DNA of 64,000 nt from Plotosus lineatus (taxonomy: Eukaryota > Chordata > Actinopteri > Siluriformes > Plotosidae): NCBI GenBank assembly GCA_024760905.1, contig CM045729.1, forward strand, positions 46,177,080-46,241,079, read 5' to 3'. Of this stretch, positions 49,240 to 62,634 are shown piece after piece. Below the pieces are notes generated by a model. It was given only the letters and a program-made list of their open reading frames with translations, searched no databases and had not been told where the DNA came from. Position 1 is the stretch's first letter. Each line of letters opens with the position of its first letter. Position numbers and translations under genes: made by a program.

Positions 49240-52200
49240 GGAGGTAAAGGGGTAATAATAAAAATTTAACATCTTGGTTGTCCATCGGATCTGATGATGA
49301 CGTTTGCATTTTGCGGCTCATCAATGAATGCAAAGGTGACTCTGCAGTCTTAGCCTGGACGCGCAGAATCTTGAACAGTGGGTGCATTGGAAGTCCGTTC
49401 TAGTGATTACTGCTGATGCAGTTCTGTGCCGCTTGTCTCTGGCAGCAGTGAGCTTCTGGCACCACACTGTCTCAAAGTTGCCAGCTGCTTTGTGGATTGA
49501 GGCCACCCATTTTGGTCTGTCCATAGCATGCTGCTCCAGTTCCTTGGGCTTGATGTGACACCACTAGATGTTTGCTTTCACAGTGTCTTTGTATCGCAGC
49601 TTTGGGCGGCCTTGATTTCTTTTGCCGAGCTGGAGTTCACCATACATCAGGCGTCTTGGCATCCTGAACTCCTCCATTCGAATTACATGCCCCACCCATC
49701 GAAGTTGAGCCTTGATGATCATAGACTCAGTGCTGGTGGAGTTGGCACGCTCTAGGACTTCCAAGTTGGTAACGTGGTCCTGCCAGCTGATTCTGAGGAT
49801 GGAGCGAAGAGCTTGCATGTGGAAGTGCTCCAGCTTTTTGACATGACTGCTGTACAGTGTCCATGTTTCACAACTGTAGAGAAGGGACCGGAGTACCACA
49901 GCATTGTAGACCTTCAGTTTTGTTGATAGCCGTATACGGTGTTGATTGAGCACTCGGGTGCAGAGTCTGCCCAGCGCTTGGCTAGCCTTGCCAATTCTAT
50001 AAGTGATTTCTTTGTCCAGGGAGTCATCACATGAAATGGTGCTTCCCAGGTACTTGAAATGTTTAACATTGGCGAGTGATGTGTCGTCGATCACAATGCT
50101 GGGTGCGGGAGGGTGGGAGTTTGGTGCAGGCTGGTGAAGCATTTCTGTCTTGCTGAAACTGACAGTCAGGCCAAAGAGTTTGGAGGCCTCAGAGAAGCGG
50201 TCCAGCATCATCTGCAGGTCAAATTCTGTGTGGGCCAAAAAGGTGCAGTTATCAGCAAAGAGGACCTATTGAAGGAGAGTTTGCAGGCTCTTTGTTTTGG
50301 CAGTGAGACGACGCAGGTCGAATAGGGAGCCATCCAAACGGTAGCGAATATAGACCCCTTTCTCCAGGTCTCGTACGGCATGGGACAACATGCAGGTGAA
50401 GAAGCCGTTAAACAGGACTGGAGCTAGGACACAGCCCTGCTTCACACTGTTGCTGATTGTGAAGGCTTCCGACATATTCCCACTGGAGAGGACCTGGCCA
50501 GTCATGCCATCGTGGAAAAGCCTAATTATTCATACAAACTTTGGCGGACATCCGATACGTCTAGGACTGTCCAGAGGGCCTCTCTATTGACTGTATCAGA
50601 TGCCTTGGTCAGATCTATGAAGACCGAGAATAGGGGCATGTTTTGTTCAAAGCACTTTTCCTGGAGTTGTCTTATGGCAAAGATCATATCAACAGTACTT
50701 CTGCCAGGCCTGAAACCTCACTGTGCTTCTGGCAGGTTTTGCTCTGATACTGTGATAAGTCTGTTGAGCATGACTCTGGCGAAGATCTTCCCTGCAACAG
50801 AGAGGAGGGAGATGCCCCTGTAGTTCCCACAGTCAGATTAGAGGGTGACAATCAGGGCATCACGGAAGTCATCAGGCATCACCTCCTCTTCCCAGATACT
50901 CAGCAGAACATCATGAAATGCTTCGAGGGCGTTGGAGCCTGCCGCTTTGTAGATCTCGGCAGGAATGCCATCTTTTCCCGACACTCTGCCCAAATTTGTC
51001 TGATGGATCGTCCTTTTGATTTCATGTATTGTCGGGGGTTCTGCTAGCGAGTCTTGCACTGGCTGCTGGGGAATCTGGTTCAGTGCGTCTGCGTCAACTG
51101 ATGAAGGTCGGTTAAGCAGGTTACTGAAGTCCTCTTGCCAGTGCCTGCTCAAGCCCTCTTGGTTTTGGATGAGGGCAGAATCGTCCGAGGACAACAACGG
51201 TGAGCAGCCTGAGGTGGAGGGGCCAAAAACTGTTGTCAAAGTGCTGAAGAATTTGTTGGAGTTGTGAGTATCTGCATAGTGCTAGCCAGTGACATGACTT
51301 GGACGTCCCTGATGTCACGTTGGCGTACAATAACAAAGTCGATCATGTGCCAGTTTTTAGACTGTGGGTGCTTCCAGATGGCTTTATATGTGTCTGCCAT
51401 CCTGAACAAGGTGTTGGTGATACAAAGGCCGTGTTCTGCGCACTTGCTAAGGAGGAGCAGGCCATTTTCATTGATTTTGCCTACACCGTGTCTCCCCAGA
51501 ACGCCTTTCCAGCTGCTGTGGTCTCTTCCTACTCTAGTGTTGAAATTGCCTAGCACAGCAAGTTTGTCACTCTGTGAAGTTGACCTGATGACCTCGTCAA
51601 AGTGTTCATAGAACTACTCTTTGTCTTCATCTGGACTGGTGAGTGTAGGAGCATATGCACGGATGACTGTGAGGTGTCTGGCCTTGCTGAGAGGAATGCG
51701 CAATGCCATGAGATGTTCGCTGATTCCTACTGGCAGGGCTGGTCTGTCCTTCAGCAGTGCTGTTTTAATGGCAAACCCAACACCATGTATCCTGTCCTCA
51801 GCTTGCGACTTTCCTTTCCAGAAGAAAGTGTATCCACCTCCTTCTTCTCTCAGGGATCCTTCATCGGCAAGAAGTGTTTCGCTGAGTGCGGCAATGTCTA
51901 TCCGGTATCGCTGGAGCTCCTTTGCAACAAGTGCTGTCCTTCTCTCTGGTATTGGTGCACTAGCTCGGTCCAGAAACGTTCAGACATTCCAGGCTCCCAG
52001 AATGAGCCTCTGGAGTTATTTCTTCTTTTGCATTGTTCGACCGCTATGAGGATGAGTCTGTCAGCCGTGGTAAGCTGACCAGACGCTAGAAGGGCAAGCA
52101 TTTGTCTGTGGCAGCTTTTCTAGCCCCCTCCCTCATGTGAGGGTGGGCAGCACTGGCCTAAAGAGGCTGCCCAGTCATCCACAGGTGCTGCCGAACTGTT

Positions 52201-52800
52201 GTGTTGCCCTTAGATTCAGAAACAGAGCGGCCACTTACCCATGGACCACCTACGAGTAGGTCTGTGACTACAACCGCCAGTGTTCATCTCCACTTGTTGC
52301 TCCGCCACGCACCCATCGCCGCAGGACTTGAGGGGTGTATGCTGACAGGTCGGTTGATGACATGAGATGCAAAACGAACCTATGCGTGAAGGCTTTATAG
52401 TGAGAAGACCGTTGCACAGGGGCAATCCCACTCTCTCGGCCTGGGGAGTCTTGATCCAGTGGCACGGGGGACCGTTACAACGGGATACTGCCATGCTGCA
52501 GTGGATGACCAGGACTTCTATTGGTGCCCTGTCCAGTTCTAGGCTCTCCACGACGCTTGCTGCCACCGCCTTCACAACTGTTGGATCTCAGGTGATGATC
52601 TCTTCCGATTGTTCTGCCGGGAGTCAGTCTTCGCATGCAGTAGGGCTGGCACAGCCCAAACCTAACTCACTGAGGGTTTAAGGCCCATCAGCTACCTTCA
52701 TCTTGTTCAGCCGACTCACCAAAGTCATTGTCCGGGGGTGGTCGCTGTTGCATGCGACAGCTTCAAGGAGCCAATGCCCCCTGCCAAAAGGTACTACCTC
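49240..52800 (-). mobile_element. Third LINE lineage: EN, RT and C-terminal C2H2 finger (degenerate)
   Basis: Minus strand, 5' to 3'. A leader (52800-52100). An endonuclease (51556-51236) with GNFNTRVGRDHSSWKG and IDFVIVRQRD. RT pieces: GRVSGKDGIPAEIYKAAG (about 51000), then a frame-broken core, then VKQGCVLAPVLFNGFF (50430). The FADD region falls at a frame break near 50245. After that FGLTVSFSKTEMLHQPAP and FKYLGSTISCDDSLDKEI, a post-RT region (RPKLRYKDTVKANI), and a finger QCTHCSRFCASRLRLQSH near 49330-49385. At least six frame breaks. A target duplication was not found. The clade is not assigned. Confidence 0.8.
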
Positions 52801-54081
52801 TCCCTGACACCCTGACACCCCCCCCAAAATAAACCAACAAAAATTAACATAATATGCAAAAAACTTTAGTTTTTATGAAACAAAACCCAAAGTAACATCA
52901 ATACTGTGATCCAAGTTTTTATCTTTAAAAAAGAAAAGCTTTGGCAGGGGATGTTTCTGCTTGTATGAGCTCTTATGAATTTGACGGGAATCCAGACTGT
53001 AACGTGCACTTCTGGTTAAGGAAAGAAACATTTTTCAGTTTTGTGATCGTTCCTAATTCTCAGAACTGTAGAGTAGATCTCAAAATCTCAGTCTCAGCAT
53101 ATAAAGGGTTTCCCCACATCACCTCAGATACAGTAAAAATGACATGATTTCAAACTCGACGTGTCTCTGTTCATAATCCTATAACTGTTTACTTTAGATG
53201 GCTCCATTCGCAAATGCTCACTCGTGCTTTGTACACTTGTGCAAAATGAAAAAGAAGCACACACACGCTCCACTAAGATGATATGAAAGGGCCTGAGATT
53301 TATTCGACAGGCCCGTCAGCTTTAACCTCCCTCTTTGCTTATAGTCTCTCTTCTCTGTCAATTTGCATGCCGTCCTTTAAAGGAACTCAAGGTGGGTACC
53401 TGATAAGGAGCAAGAGAATCGGAGAACGGGAGGGGGGCTGTAAAAAACTGGGGAGGGTGGGTTCAGGGACTAGAGATAATTTTCTTAAGCCAGTACCACC
53501 CAGACAGAGCAGCACCCCTGTCTCCCAGAGTGCCATCTTCAAAGTTCTCTCCATGGATTGGAGAACAAAGGGAGGTGAATTCCTGGGAAGCAGGCAGAGA
53601 ACCATTGAAGAATGACGGCGCCCGTCAGAAGAGTTACGCTTTTATTTATGCAATCGAGTTATGCATTTGAGGATATTTATCTTAAGAATTTAAACTCATG
53701 TTAAAAGGCTGATTAGATTAGAGATTTTAACTCGATGTATTCTTTAGCACTGTTTGGTTTTTACATGCAGCAGGATTCTCAGAGATGTGATTGTTACTGT
53801 GTGAAAGAAAAGGGTAAATTTAGCTTTACTGCTGGAAGCCATTAAAGGCATAATATGTGCAAGCGCCTCGGTCGTTAAAAGCATCATGCTTTTGAGTATT
53901 GACCTTTTAATTTGGTTAATTGTCAGAATATTGAGAAGTGGAGCGTGCAGCCGTTGTGTTTGTCTCCTGAAGTATCTGGGTTAATCCAAATGTATTTGAC
54001 ATTTGAAGTTGGGTATTAACCCAGAGTACGAATTTTAGATTCAAGATCTGTCCTGTCACCATAAAGTAAATAGATAAACCA

Positions 54082-54084
<3 letters not shown>

Positions 54085-54151
<67 letters not shown>
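54085..54151. repeat. (CT)n microsatellite
   Basis: CT run with one 'ccct' interruption. Confidence 0.95.
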
Positions 54152-54153
<2 letters not shown>

Positions 54154-54364
54154 GCTAGCTCTCAGATTTAGAGTAATTAAATTCGAAGAATCTTCTTCTC
54201 AGAGCCCACCGAGGCTAGAAGGGTGAAAATTCCAACGACTGACTGCAGCGCAAATCTCTCATAGGTTTTACGTAACTCACCCTGGCTGCAGAAATTAAAA
54301 TTAGAAAGAAGTAAAATGTTCTAATTTCATGTGGGAGCTTCCATGCTTTAATATCTCTTCACTT

Positions 54365-54366
<2 letters not shown>

Positions 54367-54420
<54 letters not shown>
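54367..54420. repeat. (CA)n microsatellite
   Basis: Uninterrupted CA run. Confidence 0.95.
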
Positions 54421-54421
<1 letters not shown>

Positions 54422-55184
54422 CTCTAGTAGATACACTTATAGCTCCTTATGTGTGTGTACGCTAACACATCCAAAAACACCCCCATCTCCAACACTCCAG
54501 GCACACAGTTATGAATATTTTCTTCAGTGATTTTAAATATACCACTGCACTTTATATATTTTTGATTTCATAACAGTCTTCATGAATGACAGATTATTAT
54601 TTTTTTTCAGTTGTAGAAAGTAAATTTGGAAGTGTCGTGGAGGGTCATAGCTCAAGTGTTCCATCTGGTTCCTTTTGTCACATGTTCATGATGCACCAGT
54701 TGAAATCAGTGTAATCTGGGGGGGGGGGGGGGTTGAAAGAATTTTCATTGCTAGTCAGGAGTATGTTAGCCATTACATCGGATTCAAACAGGATTCAGGG
54801 GCTGCTGGAGAGATCTTAAAGACTCTTACTAATTAGGATTGGAAATTGATGGTTTTTCACAAGGCGCGGCAATTACCACAGTAAAGGAGAACAGCGCGGC
54901 AAAGTGGACTTAAATGAATGAGTTTGTTTTTAGCCCACAGCTTTATTGAGCACAGATGCCTGCTGACATTCAGGCCGACTTTGAGTGTTACTCACAGTGA
55001 TGGTATTTGGAAAGAAAGTGAGAAATAGCCAAGAGAATAATGACTGTTTCTCTGTTCGTGAAAGAAGGTGAACAGGCACTTCCTGTTGAGAATGTGACAC
55101 CATTTTGGTTCTCAGGCTTGACCCTGAGCATTATTCATTGTTTCTTTAACATAGTCTGAGCAAATTTTATTTTATTCAAAAGTC

Positions 55185-55480
55185 TGGATGACACAACGGC
55201 TTGGTGGGTAGCACTCTCACTTCAAAGCAAGAGGGTCCTGGGTTTGAGTCCTGGGATCAGGCTTTTCTCTATGGAGTCTGCATGAGTGTGCGGGTTTCCT
55301 CCAGGTACTCCAGTTTTTTACCACAGTCGAGACATTCACATTTAGACTAATTGGCTGTTCCAGATTGTCCCTAGGTGCGAGTCTGAATGTAAAGGGTCGT
55401 GTGACTGTTGGCCGTATGATGGCCTGATGATCTGTTCAAGGTTTATACCACCACTGCCCGGTGTCTGTAGAGATGGTCTG
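55185..55480 (+). mobile_element. tRNA-derived SINE, common teleost type
   Basis: Head 'ggcttggtgggtagcactct' (A box) and 'gtcctgggtttgagtcctgg' (B box). Body 'gtctgcatgagtgtgcgggt', 'ttcctccaggtactccag', 'ctaattggctgttccagatt'. Ends just before a (TG)n tract, where such elements often carry 'gtgtgtgtg'. Confidence 0.7.
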
Positions 55481-55512
55481 TATGATCCATGGATGTGTGT
55501 GTTAGTTTGCAT

Positions 55513-55515
<3 letters not shown>

Positions 55516-55585
<70 letters not shown>

Positions 55586-55601
55586 TGTGTGTGAGTGTGC
55601 T
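55516..55601. repeat. (TG)n microsatellite
   Basis: TG run with a 'gggtg' and a 'gagtg' interruption at its end. Likely grown from the SINE body. Confidence 0.95.
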
Positions 55602-55774
55602 TGTGCAAGTGAGAGAAAAATTTTGTGCATGTGTACTTATTTTATTTTGCACCACTCTTTTGACATAAACAGGACGTGATGTAAAAATAAGATGGTGCTA
55701 AACTAATGTGTTATCAGCAACTGACTTTACGTAGATAACATGAACTTGATCACACTTGACAGCTCCATCTAGCT

Positions 55775-55945
55775 ACATTTACAGTTACAGTATTTGGCAG
55801 AGCTCTTTGCATTTTTATCTTTTTAATACAACTTAGCAAATTGAGGGTTAAAAGTCTTGTACAAGGGCGTAACAGTGGCATCATGGAGTTATTCACGCTT
55901 GAACCCCTGACCTTCACATCAGTAACCACTGGGCCACCACTGTAT
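55775..55945 (-). mobile_element. SINE of the 'ctctggataag' tail type, minus strand
   Basis: The plus strand shows the reverse of the tail ('ctacatttacagttacagta', 'tttggcagagctc') and of the head ('cttgaacccctgacc', 'ccactgggccaccactg'). Relative of the copy at 42690. Confidence 0.65.
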
Positions 55946-56517
55946 TTTACAGCACATGTAGTTGCTTTGTTTTCTAGCTTGCTGCCTTTTTTTCAATACT
56001 GATGAAAAAGCTGAAGTTGAAAGGTAAGCAAATTGTTCCTGATTCAAATGCCACGCATTTACCATATAAGGCAGTCGGGCTGTAAAGACGCACATAGCTT
56101 CATGGTGAAGGAGCGCTCACATTGAAACAGAACAGCTACTATTGTAAGCAGGTTATTAATTAAACATTTCAAAGTTTTTCATATTTAAGAGCTAATCTCC
56201 TTGCCCCACATGCAACTGGTATCCAGTACATTGTTCTCTTCCTGTTGTCTCTCTGGTGAGAAGCCGTGCTGTACATCCTCTTGTGCTTATATTATTGCTG
56301 TGTGATCTTCTGGCTCTGTGAACTTAATTAAATGGTAGAGCTGGTCAGAGCATAGCTCAGTTCTCCCTGCTGATCAGACCCTGCTTCTTCCTCCCACAAG
56401 AGAATCGATGGCGATGCAAAAGCTTCATATAATCTATAACTAGCATCAGTTGTGCAGAGCCAGCAGTTCAGCTAAACTCATTTAGGAAGACTTGAGTTTG
56501 GGGCTGATTTGATGCAT

Positions 56518-56582
<65 letters not shown>

Positions 56583-59500
56583 TTCCTGTGTTTAGAGTTT
56601 ACATTCTATCATGTCATCAGCGAAATACAATGCAAGTGATTTTAGTACCGAATAACACTGTGCTACTTAGATGTTCCTCTTTGTCTGCAGTCCAATGACA
56701 TGCTCTTCTCTGCAGAGCCAGGAGCTTATATTGTGTGTTTGTTTTTGAGTATGTCAATTTGTACAAGCCCAATCCCGTCCTGGCTTCTCTTTTGGCAGTC
56801 TGTTACAGTCTCACATACAATCTCAAAATAAAAGCTTTAGCCTCAATCAGTGCATCTCTTCACCTCGCTGCTCCTCTCATCTCCCTCCACACCCACCCAA
56901 GGGGAGAAAAGGATGCATGTTTTTGCGGATGTTGAATTTATAGTACCAGCTCAGAGGAATAAATGATTACCCTTCAGTTGGATTTGACATGGCCGGTAAT
57001 TCATGTCCTCACAAGAAAGTGATCAGATGTCTGTGTAAGAGTAATGACCAGTACACTGTTCAAACAAGCGCCTGCCGTCGCGGATAATGAAACGCCCAAG
57101 TCAACTCAAAAAAAGAGCAGAAACTCTGTTTTATTTTTTGTATTTTTTTCCCACCTTGTCCTTCAACTACATCAGTCCAGACCCTGACAAATTGGAAATG
57201 CATGTTATTACCTGCATTTGTCCGAGGTGCAGTTCTTCAGCTGTTAATTATATATTCCCTGTCCGAACTGTACTTTATAAGCACAGTTTATGACTGAGTA
57301 ATGGAAGCTATTTCTTAGAGCTGGTATTAATTACCCATTAGTCCAGGAATTTAGTACTTGGTTTAAAAATGGCCTGATGTGAAATCTCACTATCTTCATT
57401 GTTATCATTTGGATATCCAGCAAAGACATGCTGTTTAATCTAAATAACATGAATGTATCATTCAATTAAAATAATAATTCACATTGATCTGTATTTTTAT
57501 GATAACATGAGGGTTGTGGCTGCTGTTTGAGCTTTTTTTTTTTTTTTAATCCGATATGGACACAGGTCTTGGTTAAGATTTTGGCTCAGATTACACAGTG
57601 TGTTTGATAGACAGTCCATGTCTGCTGTGTCAGTCTCTTCTGCGTGAATTCCTCCACTTACTGTGTTGCCCTGCTGTTCGTTACGCCGTGAAATGGCTTT
57701 CTGTAGGCCATTAGCTTTGAAAGAACTGAGTCACTAGGACAGCCTTTCCTATAGCCTTCATTTCACAGGGCATTCTGCTTCATACTGTACCTGCTGCTTT
57801 TCCTACTGCCGCACGGCCACATGTCTGTCACACAGGACCGTGAAAACCCCCTGGTGGTGTTGATCAAGACGAGCTCAACAAGTTGCTGTCTTTTTATGTG
57901 GGTGTGATATGAAACACTGGATGGAAATCGTTTTTTTTTTTTTTTTAAAGTCATCTCAGTAATACAAGGCTCTAAAAAGAGTAGATAAGAATGGTATTTA
58001 AAGGCGCACTTGGTTCTGGAATAGTATTCAAAAACAGAAAATGTTTTTGGAATACTTGCCAATGCAAGAAAGGAGTGACCAAGGACATACCTTTATACTG
58101 CCAGATTACACACAAACGGAATTTATTCATTATTAATTCATTATTCATACATATAAATATAAATCGCATACAGGTTGTGGTACTTATTAACCCATGAGGT
58201 CAGTACAGAGAAATTCCAGACCAAGGCTTTGATGTATTGATGGATCAGTGTAATGACTGAGTGATTAGTGAGGTCAATGCATCAAGGTTGAGACATGGAA
58301 TTTAATGTTCGGTAAACCCCAACCCCACCATGAGAAGGGGAAAAAAAAATCAGATTAAAGGGGATGTGGTCAGATTGCACATTTAATTTTCATTTGAAAC
58401 AATGCTGATCTCAGTGAACCAAAATGTAGTTTCCATCGATGATGTAACTGTGTGCTTTCTCAACTTTTGGGAGGTTGCGTGAAGTTAGATGTGGAACCTT
58501 TTTTTTTAAATATGAAGCGAAACAGTTAGTTTGAAGACTTTTTCATTTTAAGGTTGTGTTTTGGCTCAATACTGGTTGGCCGACAAAAAGGTTACTGACT
58601 GGTCAGTAGGAGAAAATTCTGCACCGCTTAACAGCCAAACATGTAAAAAATAATTTATAAATCATTCTAATACGCTCAGAAGTGAACCGCCTCATGTTTA
58701 TTTTCAGTGGTGTTCCACTCGAATTGTTTGTTAGATAGCCAAACCTGAAGATTGATTTCTTTATACAAACAGGAAAGGAGTAATCATATTTGTCCGTATA
58801 CTTACTGCAGCACCAACACATTTATCATTTAATGTAGCTTAATGTATGTGTTTAGGCCTGAAATCAATACTCCAGGGAAAGAGCAGGAATGAGAGCAAGA
58901 TGAATTTCAATGCAGGAAAAGGTTTTTTTTTTCCTTGACTAAACTTATTTAAAGGTTATTAACATTTAATAAGTGCTGAAATGTTGGCACTGTTTGAACA
59001 AACACTCAATAATGTCACAGGTGGGTGTTTTCGGCAGTCAGATAAGATTTGTTCGGAGGTGCCACCTGTATGCGCAGCTCTAATATGGAGAGATGGTCAT
59101 GGGGTTGGAGAGCCACATAGTCTGCCATTCAGATAGGTTGTGACCTCAGTCCTGTCTGTGCAGTGCAATTTGTTTGGCTCTGTCGCACTGTGCTGGTTTA
59201 ATCGGAGCTATTGAATATTTATGAGCTCGAAATCATCATTTTAGGGAGGTGTGGGAAATACACTGAGAGACGTGGGGTTCACAAATGCACACAAACTGGA
59301 GTTATGGAATGGCTCTTAAACTCGCACGTACACAGTAACACTGATTATCTTAGAAACACACATAAATCTGCATACAGTCGAACCCACAAGAAGGATTTAG
59401 TGGATATCTGTGAAACTGAAGCATTTTAACCTGCTTCTGCTGATGCTATCAACAATGTTTGTGCAAAGGATTTATTTCATCTCAGCTAAGAGCCACTCTT

Positions 59501-61246
59501 CGTCGCTCTCTCTTTCTCTCTCTCTTTCTCTCTCGATCAGTATCCCTCACTCTTGCCCCCCCCCCTACCGTTTTACTTTGTTCATTTTACCTTGAGGTGC
59601 ATCTTCCCTGAATCTCACTATCTCTCATATACAGTGTCAGGCCTGGATTCACCAGATAAACATTGAGTGAGACACCACAAGAAACATTGTCTTTCGGAGT
59701 TTTTATCTTATCCAATCCTTACACTATTCTTTGGTCGCAGCTTTCGGGGAGCTGAGAGAAGTGGTTTCTTCTTTAATTTGGCGAAAGATCTGGTTGTTTT
59801 TCAACTTGGGTTCAGATGAAGGCACTGGTCTGGAAAAAGCTAATCCACAGTTAATCTCCCCTAGTGGCTGAGCAAGAGATGATAATTTCGTTCATCCAGC
59901 GTTGTGTAGACTCCTTGTCCCGAGTTTAAGATTTTATCTCTTATTGTATTGAATCTTTCATGCCATCGTTCCTGTTCTTGGATTGTCAGAGCACACAGGC
60001 TTTTTTGCTTTTTCCTCATTATTTGTGAAAAAAAATCGTATCCATAGTCATTGCCAGCTGCCTGTTCATTAGCGCTGCATAATATACTGGCTAACAACAC
60101 ATAGCATCATCTTAGTGTGGGACGTCGATCTTGGAGCAATGCGAGTTGATCAGCGTTGCTACTCTACACTGGAGGGATTATTAATGTGTTGCTTTTCCAA
60201 AAGATGAAATGAGGGCTATGTGTTATCTGTTGCTCTGCAAAATCATCAAGAGCGTGAGGGAGTCCAAATGTATTGTAAATCTTTATCAGATATATCCTGG
60301 GGAGATGGAATACCCATGGGACAAAAAAATGTGTCCTGCACTGGCACGCAGTTGTAATATCAGCAGGCTCTTGGAGATGACTGTTCTTTTCCAGTTTTTA
60401 AGTGTTTTGTTCCCCTTGGGCTTGCCTGTTACACAGTCTCAGCCTGGCCTTGTTCCACACTAGCCTTAAGAACTATTTCAACGATGGGGGGGGGGGGGGA
60501 GCTTTGACTCCATGTGAATTCTCAACACTTCATTCTAAAAGGCCTGTGAGAAATGTACAAAGGGCAGAAATGCGGAGTGTCTGACACCGAATAAAGGACA
60601 CGTATTTCCTCGCTCTTTTCATCAGTAAGGCTTTCTGTCATTCACCCAGTCCATTCTTGCCTCTCTCTCTCAACCTGTCCCTCCATTCCCAAGTAATGCA
60701 TGCCTGTCCCTTTATCTTCTTGCTGTGAAGACATGACCTCGAGACATTTCCATGTTCAGAGCTAGTGAGGAGAAATGTGCTTAATATGCAGGCAGTGGGC
60801 CAGCCATTATGAGCACAGCAGAGAGAGGTGGCAGCTCAGCGAGCGTATATTTAAAACCAGTTCATTGAGACGGATGACACAATTTCCCACTTATTGCCCT
60901 CGGAAAAGCAGCCAGTTTTCCATAATGGCTCTAACCTTCAATCCGTCAGCCACGACTAAATCTACTGGAATAATTTCCTCATGGATTATGTGTCAGTATT
61001 TATAATTTATTAAGTTGCTTATATATGTCAGGCTGAGATTCTCACCGCCTCAAACTTCCATCACCCTTATCCTGTTTCTAGGGATAGAAAAAAAATGTCT
61101 TTGTGAAAAGATTCTTCAAATAATTAAGCACAAACTGGTTTTGAATGTCGTAAAGTGCCTGAAAAGTTTGAGTGAGATATCGGGAATGAAACACGGCTCT
61201 TTAAAAGCTCTGATGTTGAAGGCGTTTCTCTCAAATTTTTGTTCAA
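55946..61246. other. Intron, long repeat-poor stretch
   Basis: About 5.3 kb with only (TG)n at 56521-56580, a CT-rich patch at 59504-59534 and a G run at 60486-60499. No exon with a convincing peptide. The most likely place in the intron for conserved regulatory DNA, by absence of transposons only. Confidence 0.5.
56521..56580. repeat. (TG)n microsatellite
   Basis: Uninterrupted TG run. Confidence 0.95.
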
Positions 61247-61260
61247 TGAATGAGCACCTG
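61247..61260. repeat. Target-site duplication, left copy (SINE dimer)
   Basis: 'tgaatgagcacctg', identical to 62635-62648. Confidence 0.85.
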
Positions 61261-62291
61261 GGCAGTGGTGGCCTGGTGGTAAAGGGTGCTGGATCACTGA
61301 TTTTAAGGTTGGGGGTTCGAGCCTCACTCTCCACAAGGTTGTAACTCTCCCCCCAGTGCAGCTAACTGGGTTATCAAAGGCTGGCCATGTCTCTCACTGT
61401 CTATAGCAGTGCTTCTCAATTATTTTCTCTTACGCCCCCCCTAGCAAGAAGAAAACAATTCGCGCCCCCCACCACCACCACCACCCACTTTCCGCCGCAA
61501 CTATAAATTATAACTTTTTCTATAATATAGTTACAGGTATATCTCTTCATTATATCGTATCCTTGTTAACATAAATAAAACAAAAGAAAGAGATATAGTT
61601 CAACTTACAAGAATAACTTTTGAACATTTTTATTAGTCTGAAAAAGAAAGTGCATCAATTTGCCTTAAATTTAAAAATAATAATATCCTTGTTACATTTT
61701 TGACAAACTTACCACACCATTTGCTGCTGAAAATAAAATCAATAAATAATTAATTCAAATTGACTTCAGAAACATTAACTCAGGAGCACAATATATAAAC
61801 ACTTTAACCTACAAAACAAGAACAAATAGAACAATTTGTGCTGATTTTTTTTTTCTCAAAATGAGGAAGCCAAGATTAATGGCTACAATGAGCACGTTTT
61901 GCAGCGCACAGCTTCTCAAAGTGAGGTTTGAAGCATGACACTGCAACTCTCAGCTCCTGCTCAATGTTTAGCTGGGACCTGTACTTGCTGCGCACAATGG
62001 GCAATGAGGGCGCCACTGCCAACTACTGGAGTGGATGTGCAATTACACTTTCTTGTAGTACGGCGGAAAAAAAGCATGTTCTCCTGAGTCACACGCGCCC
62101 CACTATTTGAGAAGCACTGGGCTATAGTGTGAGGTTCATGTAAAAGCCATTGCTGACCTTCAACAAGAGTAAGCTGCATAGCCGTCGGCATGTTTTCCGC
62201 CCTGCGATGGCCTGGTGAGCTGTCCAGGGTGTACTCCCCTAATCGAGAGTCGGTTGAGATGAATGCCAGCCACCCGATAACCCTAATTCGG
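61261..62291 (+). mobile_element. SINE monomer 1 of a dimer, split by a hAT element
   Basis: Head 'tggcctggtggtaaagg' (A box) and 'gggggttcgagcctcactc' (B box), then the body 'gcagctaactgggttatca', 'tctcactgtctatag', a hAT insertion, then 'tgtgaggttcatgtaaaag' and 'gatggcctggtgagctgtcc'. It stops at 'ataaccctaattc' without the 'ggattaagcgg' tail, because monomer 2 begins there. Confidence 0.8.
61407..62119. mobile_element. hAT-type non-autonomous element with 8-bp TSD
   Basis: It starts 'cagtgcttctcaa' and ends 'ttgagaagcactg', inverted ends. The 8-bp flanks are 'gtctatag' (61399-61406) and 'ggctatag' (62120-62127), one mismatch. The 8-bp duplication and the CAGTGCTTCTCAA type of end are typical of hAT. 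At 713 nt it has no transposase. A 'cgcgccccccaccaccacc' stretch follows the left end. Confidence 0.85.
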
Positions 62292-62634
62292 GGCAGCGGT
62301 GGCTACGTGGTAAAGGTGATGGATTACTGATCCTAAAGTTGGAAGTTCAAGCCCCACTCTCAACAGGTTGTCACTGCTGTCCCCCAAGTGCAGCTAACTG
62401 GGTTATCAAAGGCCGGCCATGTCTCTCACTGTCTATATGGTGAGAGGTTCATGTAAAAGAACCTCTTTTTGTTGACTTTTGACATGCTGCAAATCCGTCA
62501 GCGTGTTTACGCCCTGCGATGGCCTGATGAGCTGTCCAGGGTGTACTCTGCCCTCACCCGGAGTCGGGTGGGATGGGCACGAGCCTCCCCGCGACGCTAA
62601 TTAGGATTAAGCGGCTACAGAAAATGAATTGAAC
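62292..62634 (+). mobile_element. SINE monomer 2 of the dimer, full length
   Basis: Head 'cggggcagcggtggctacgt', 'ttggaagttcaagcccc' (B box), full body, and tail 'taattaggattaagcggcta', 'cagaaaatgaattgaac'. Best copy for defining the normal family. The outer duplication (61247 and 62635) bounds both monomers as one unit. Confidence 0.85.

Larger units (their letters stand above)
52801..55184. other. Intron, unique with microsatellites
   Basis: No element recognised besides (CT)n and (CA)n. A G run lies at 54717-54733. Confidence 0.55.

Noticed and set aside
52216..52681. Overlapping frames of 104-119 codons as a separate gene
   Set aside because: They lie in the 5' leader of the third LINE and show no domain. 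No evidence for an independent product.
60209..61005. Several short frames as possible pard3b exons
   Set aside because: No flanking splice sites with matching phase and no similarity to the Par-3 tail. The two confirmed exons already join in frame.
61261..61340. A tRNA gene (A and B box)
   Set aside because: The boxes belong to the SINE head. The same sequence recurs at 8351-8679 and 62292, with SINE body and tail, and no cloverleaf acceptor stem was evident.
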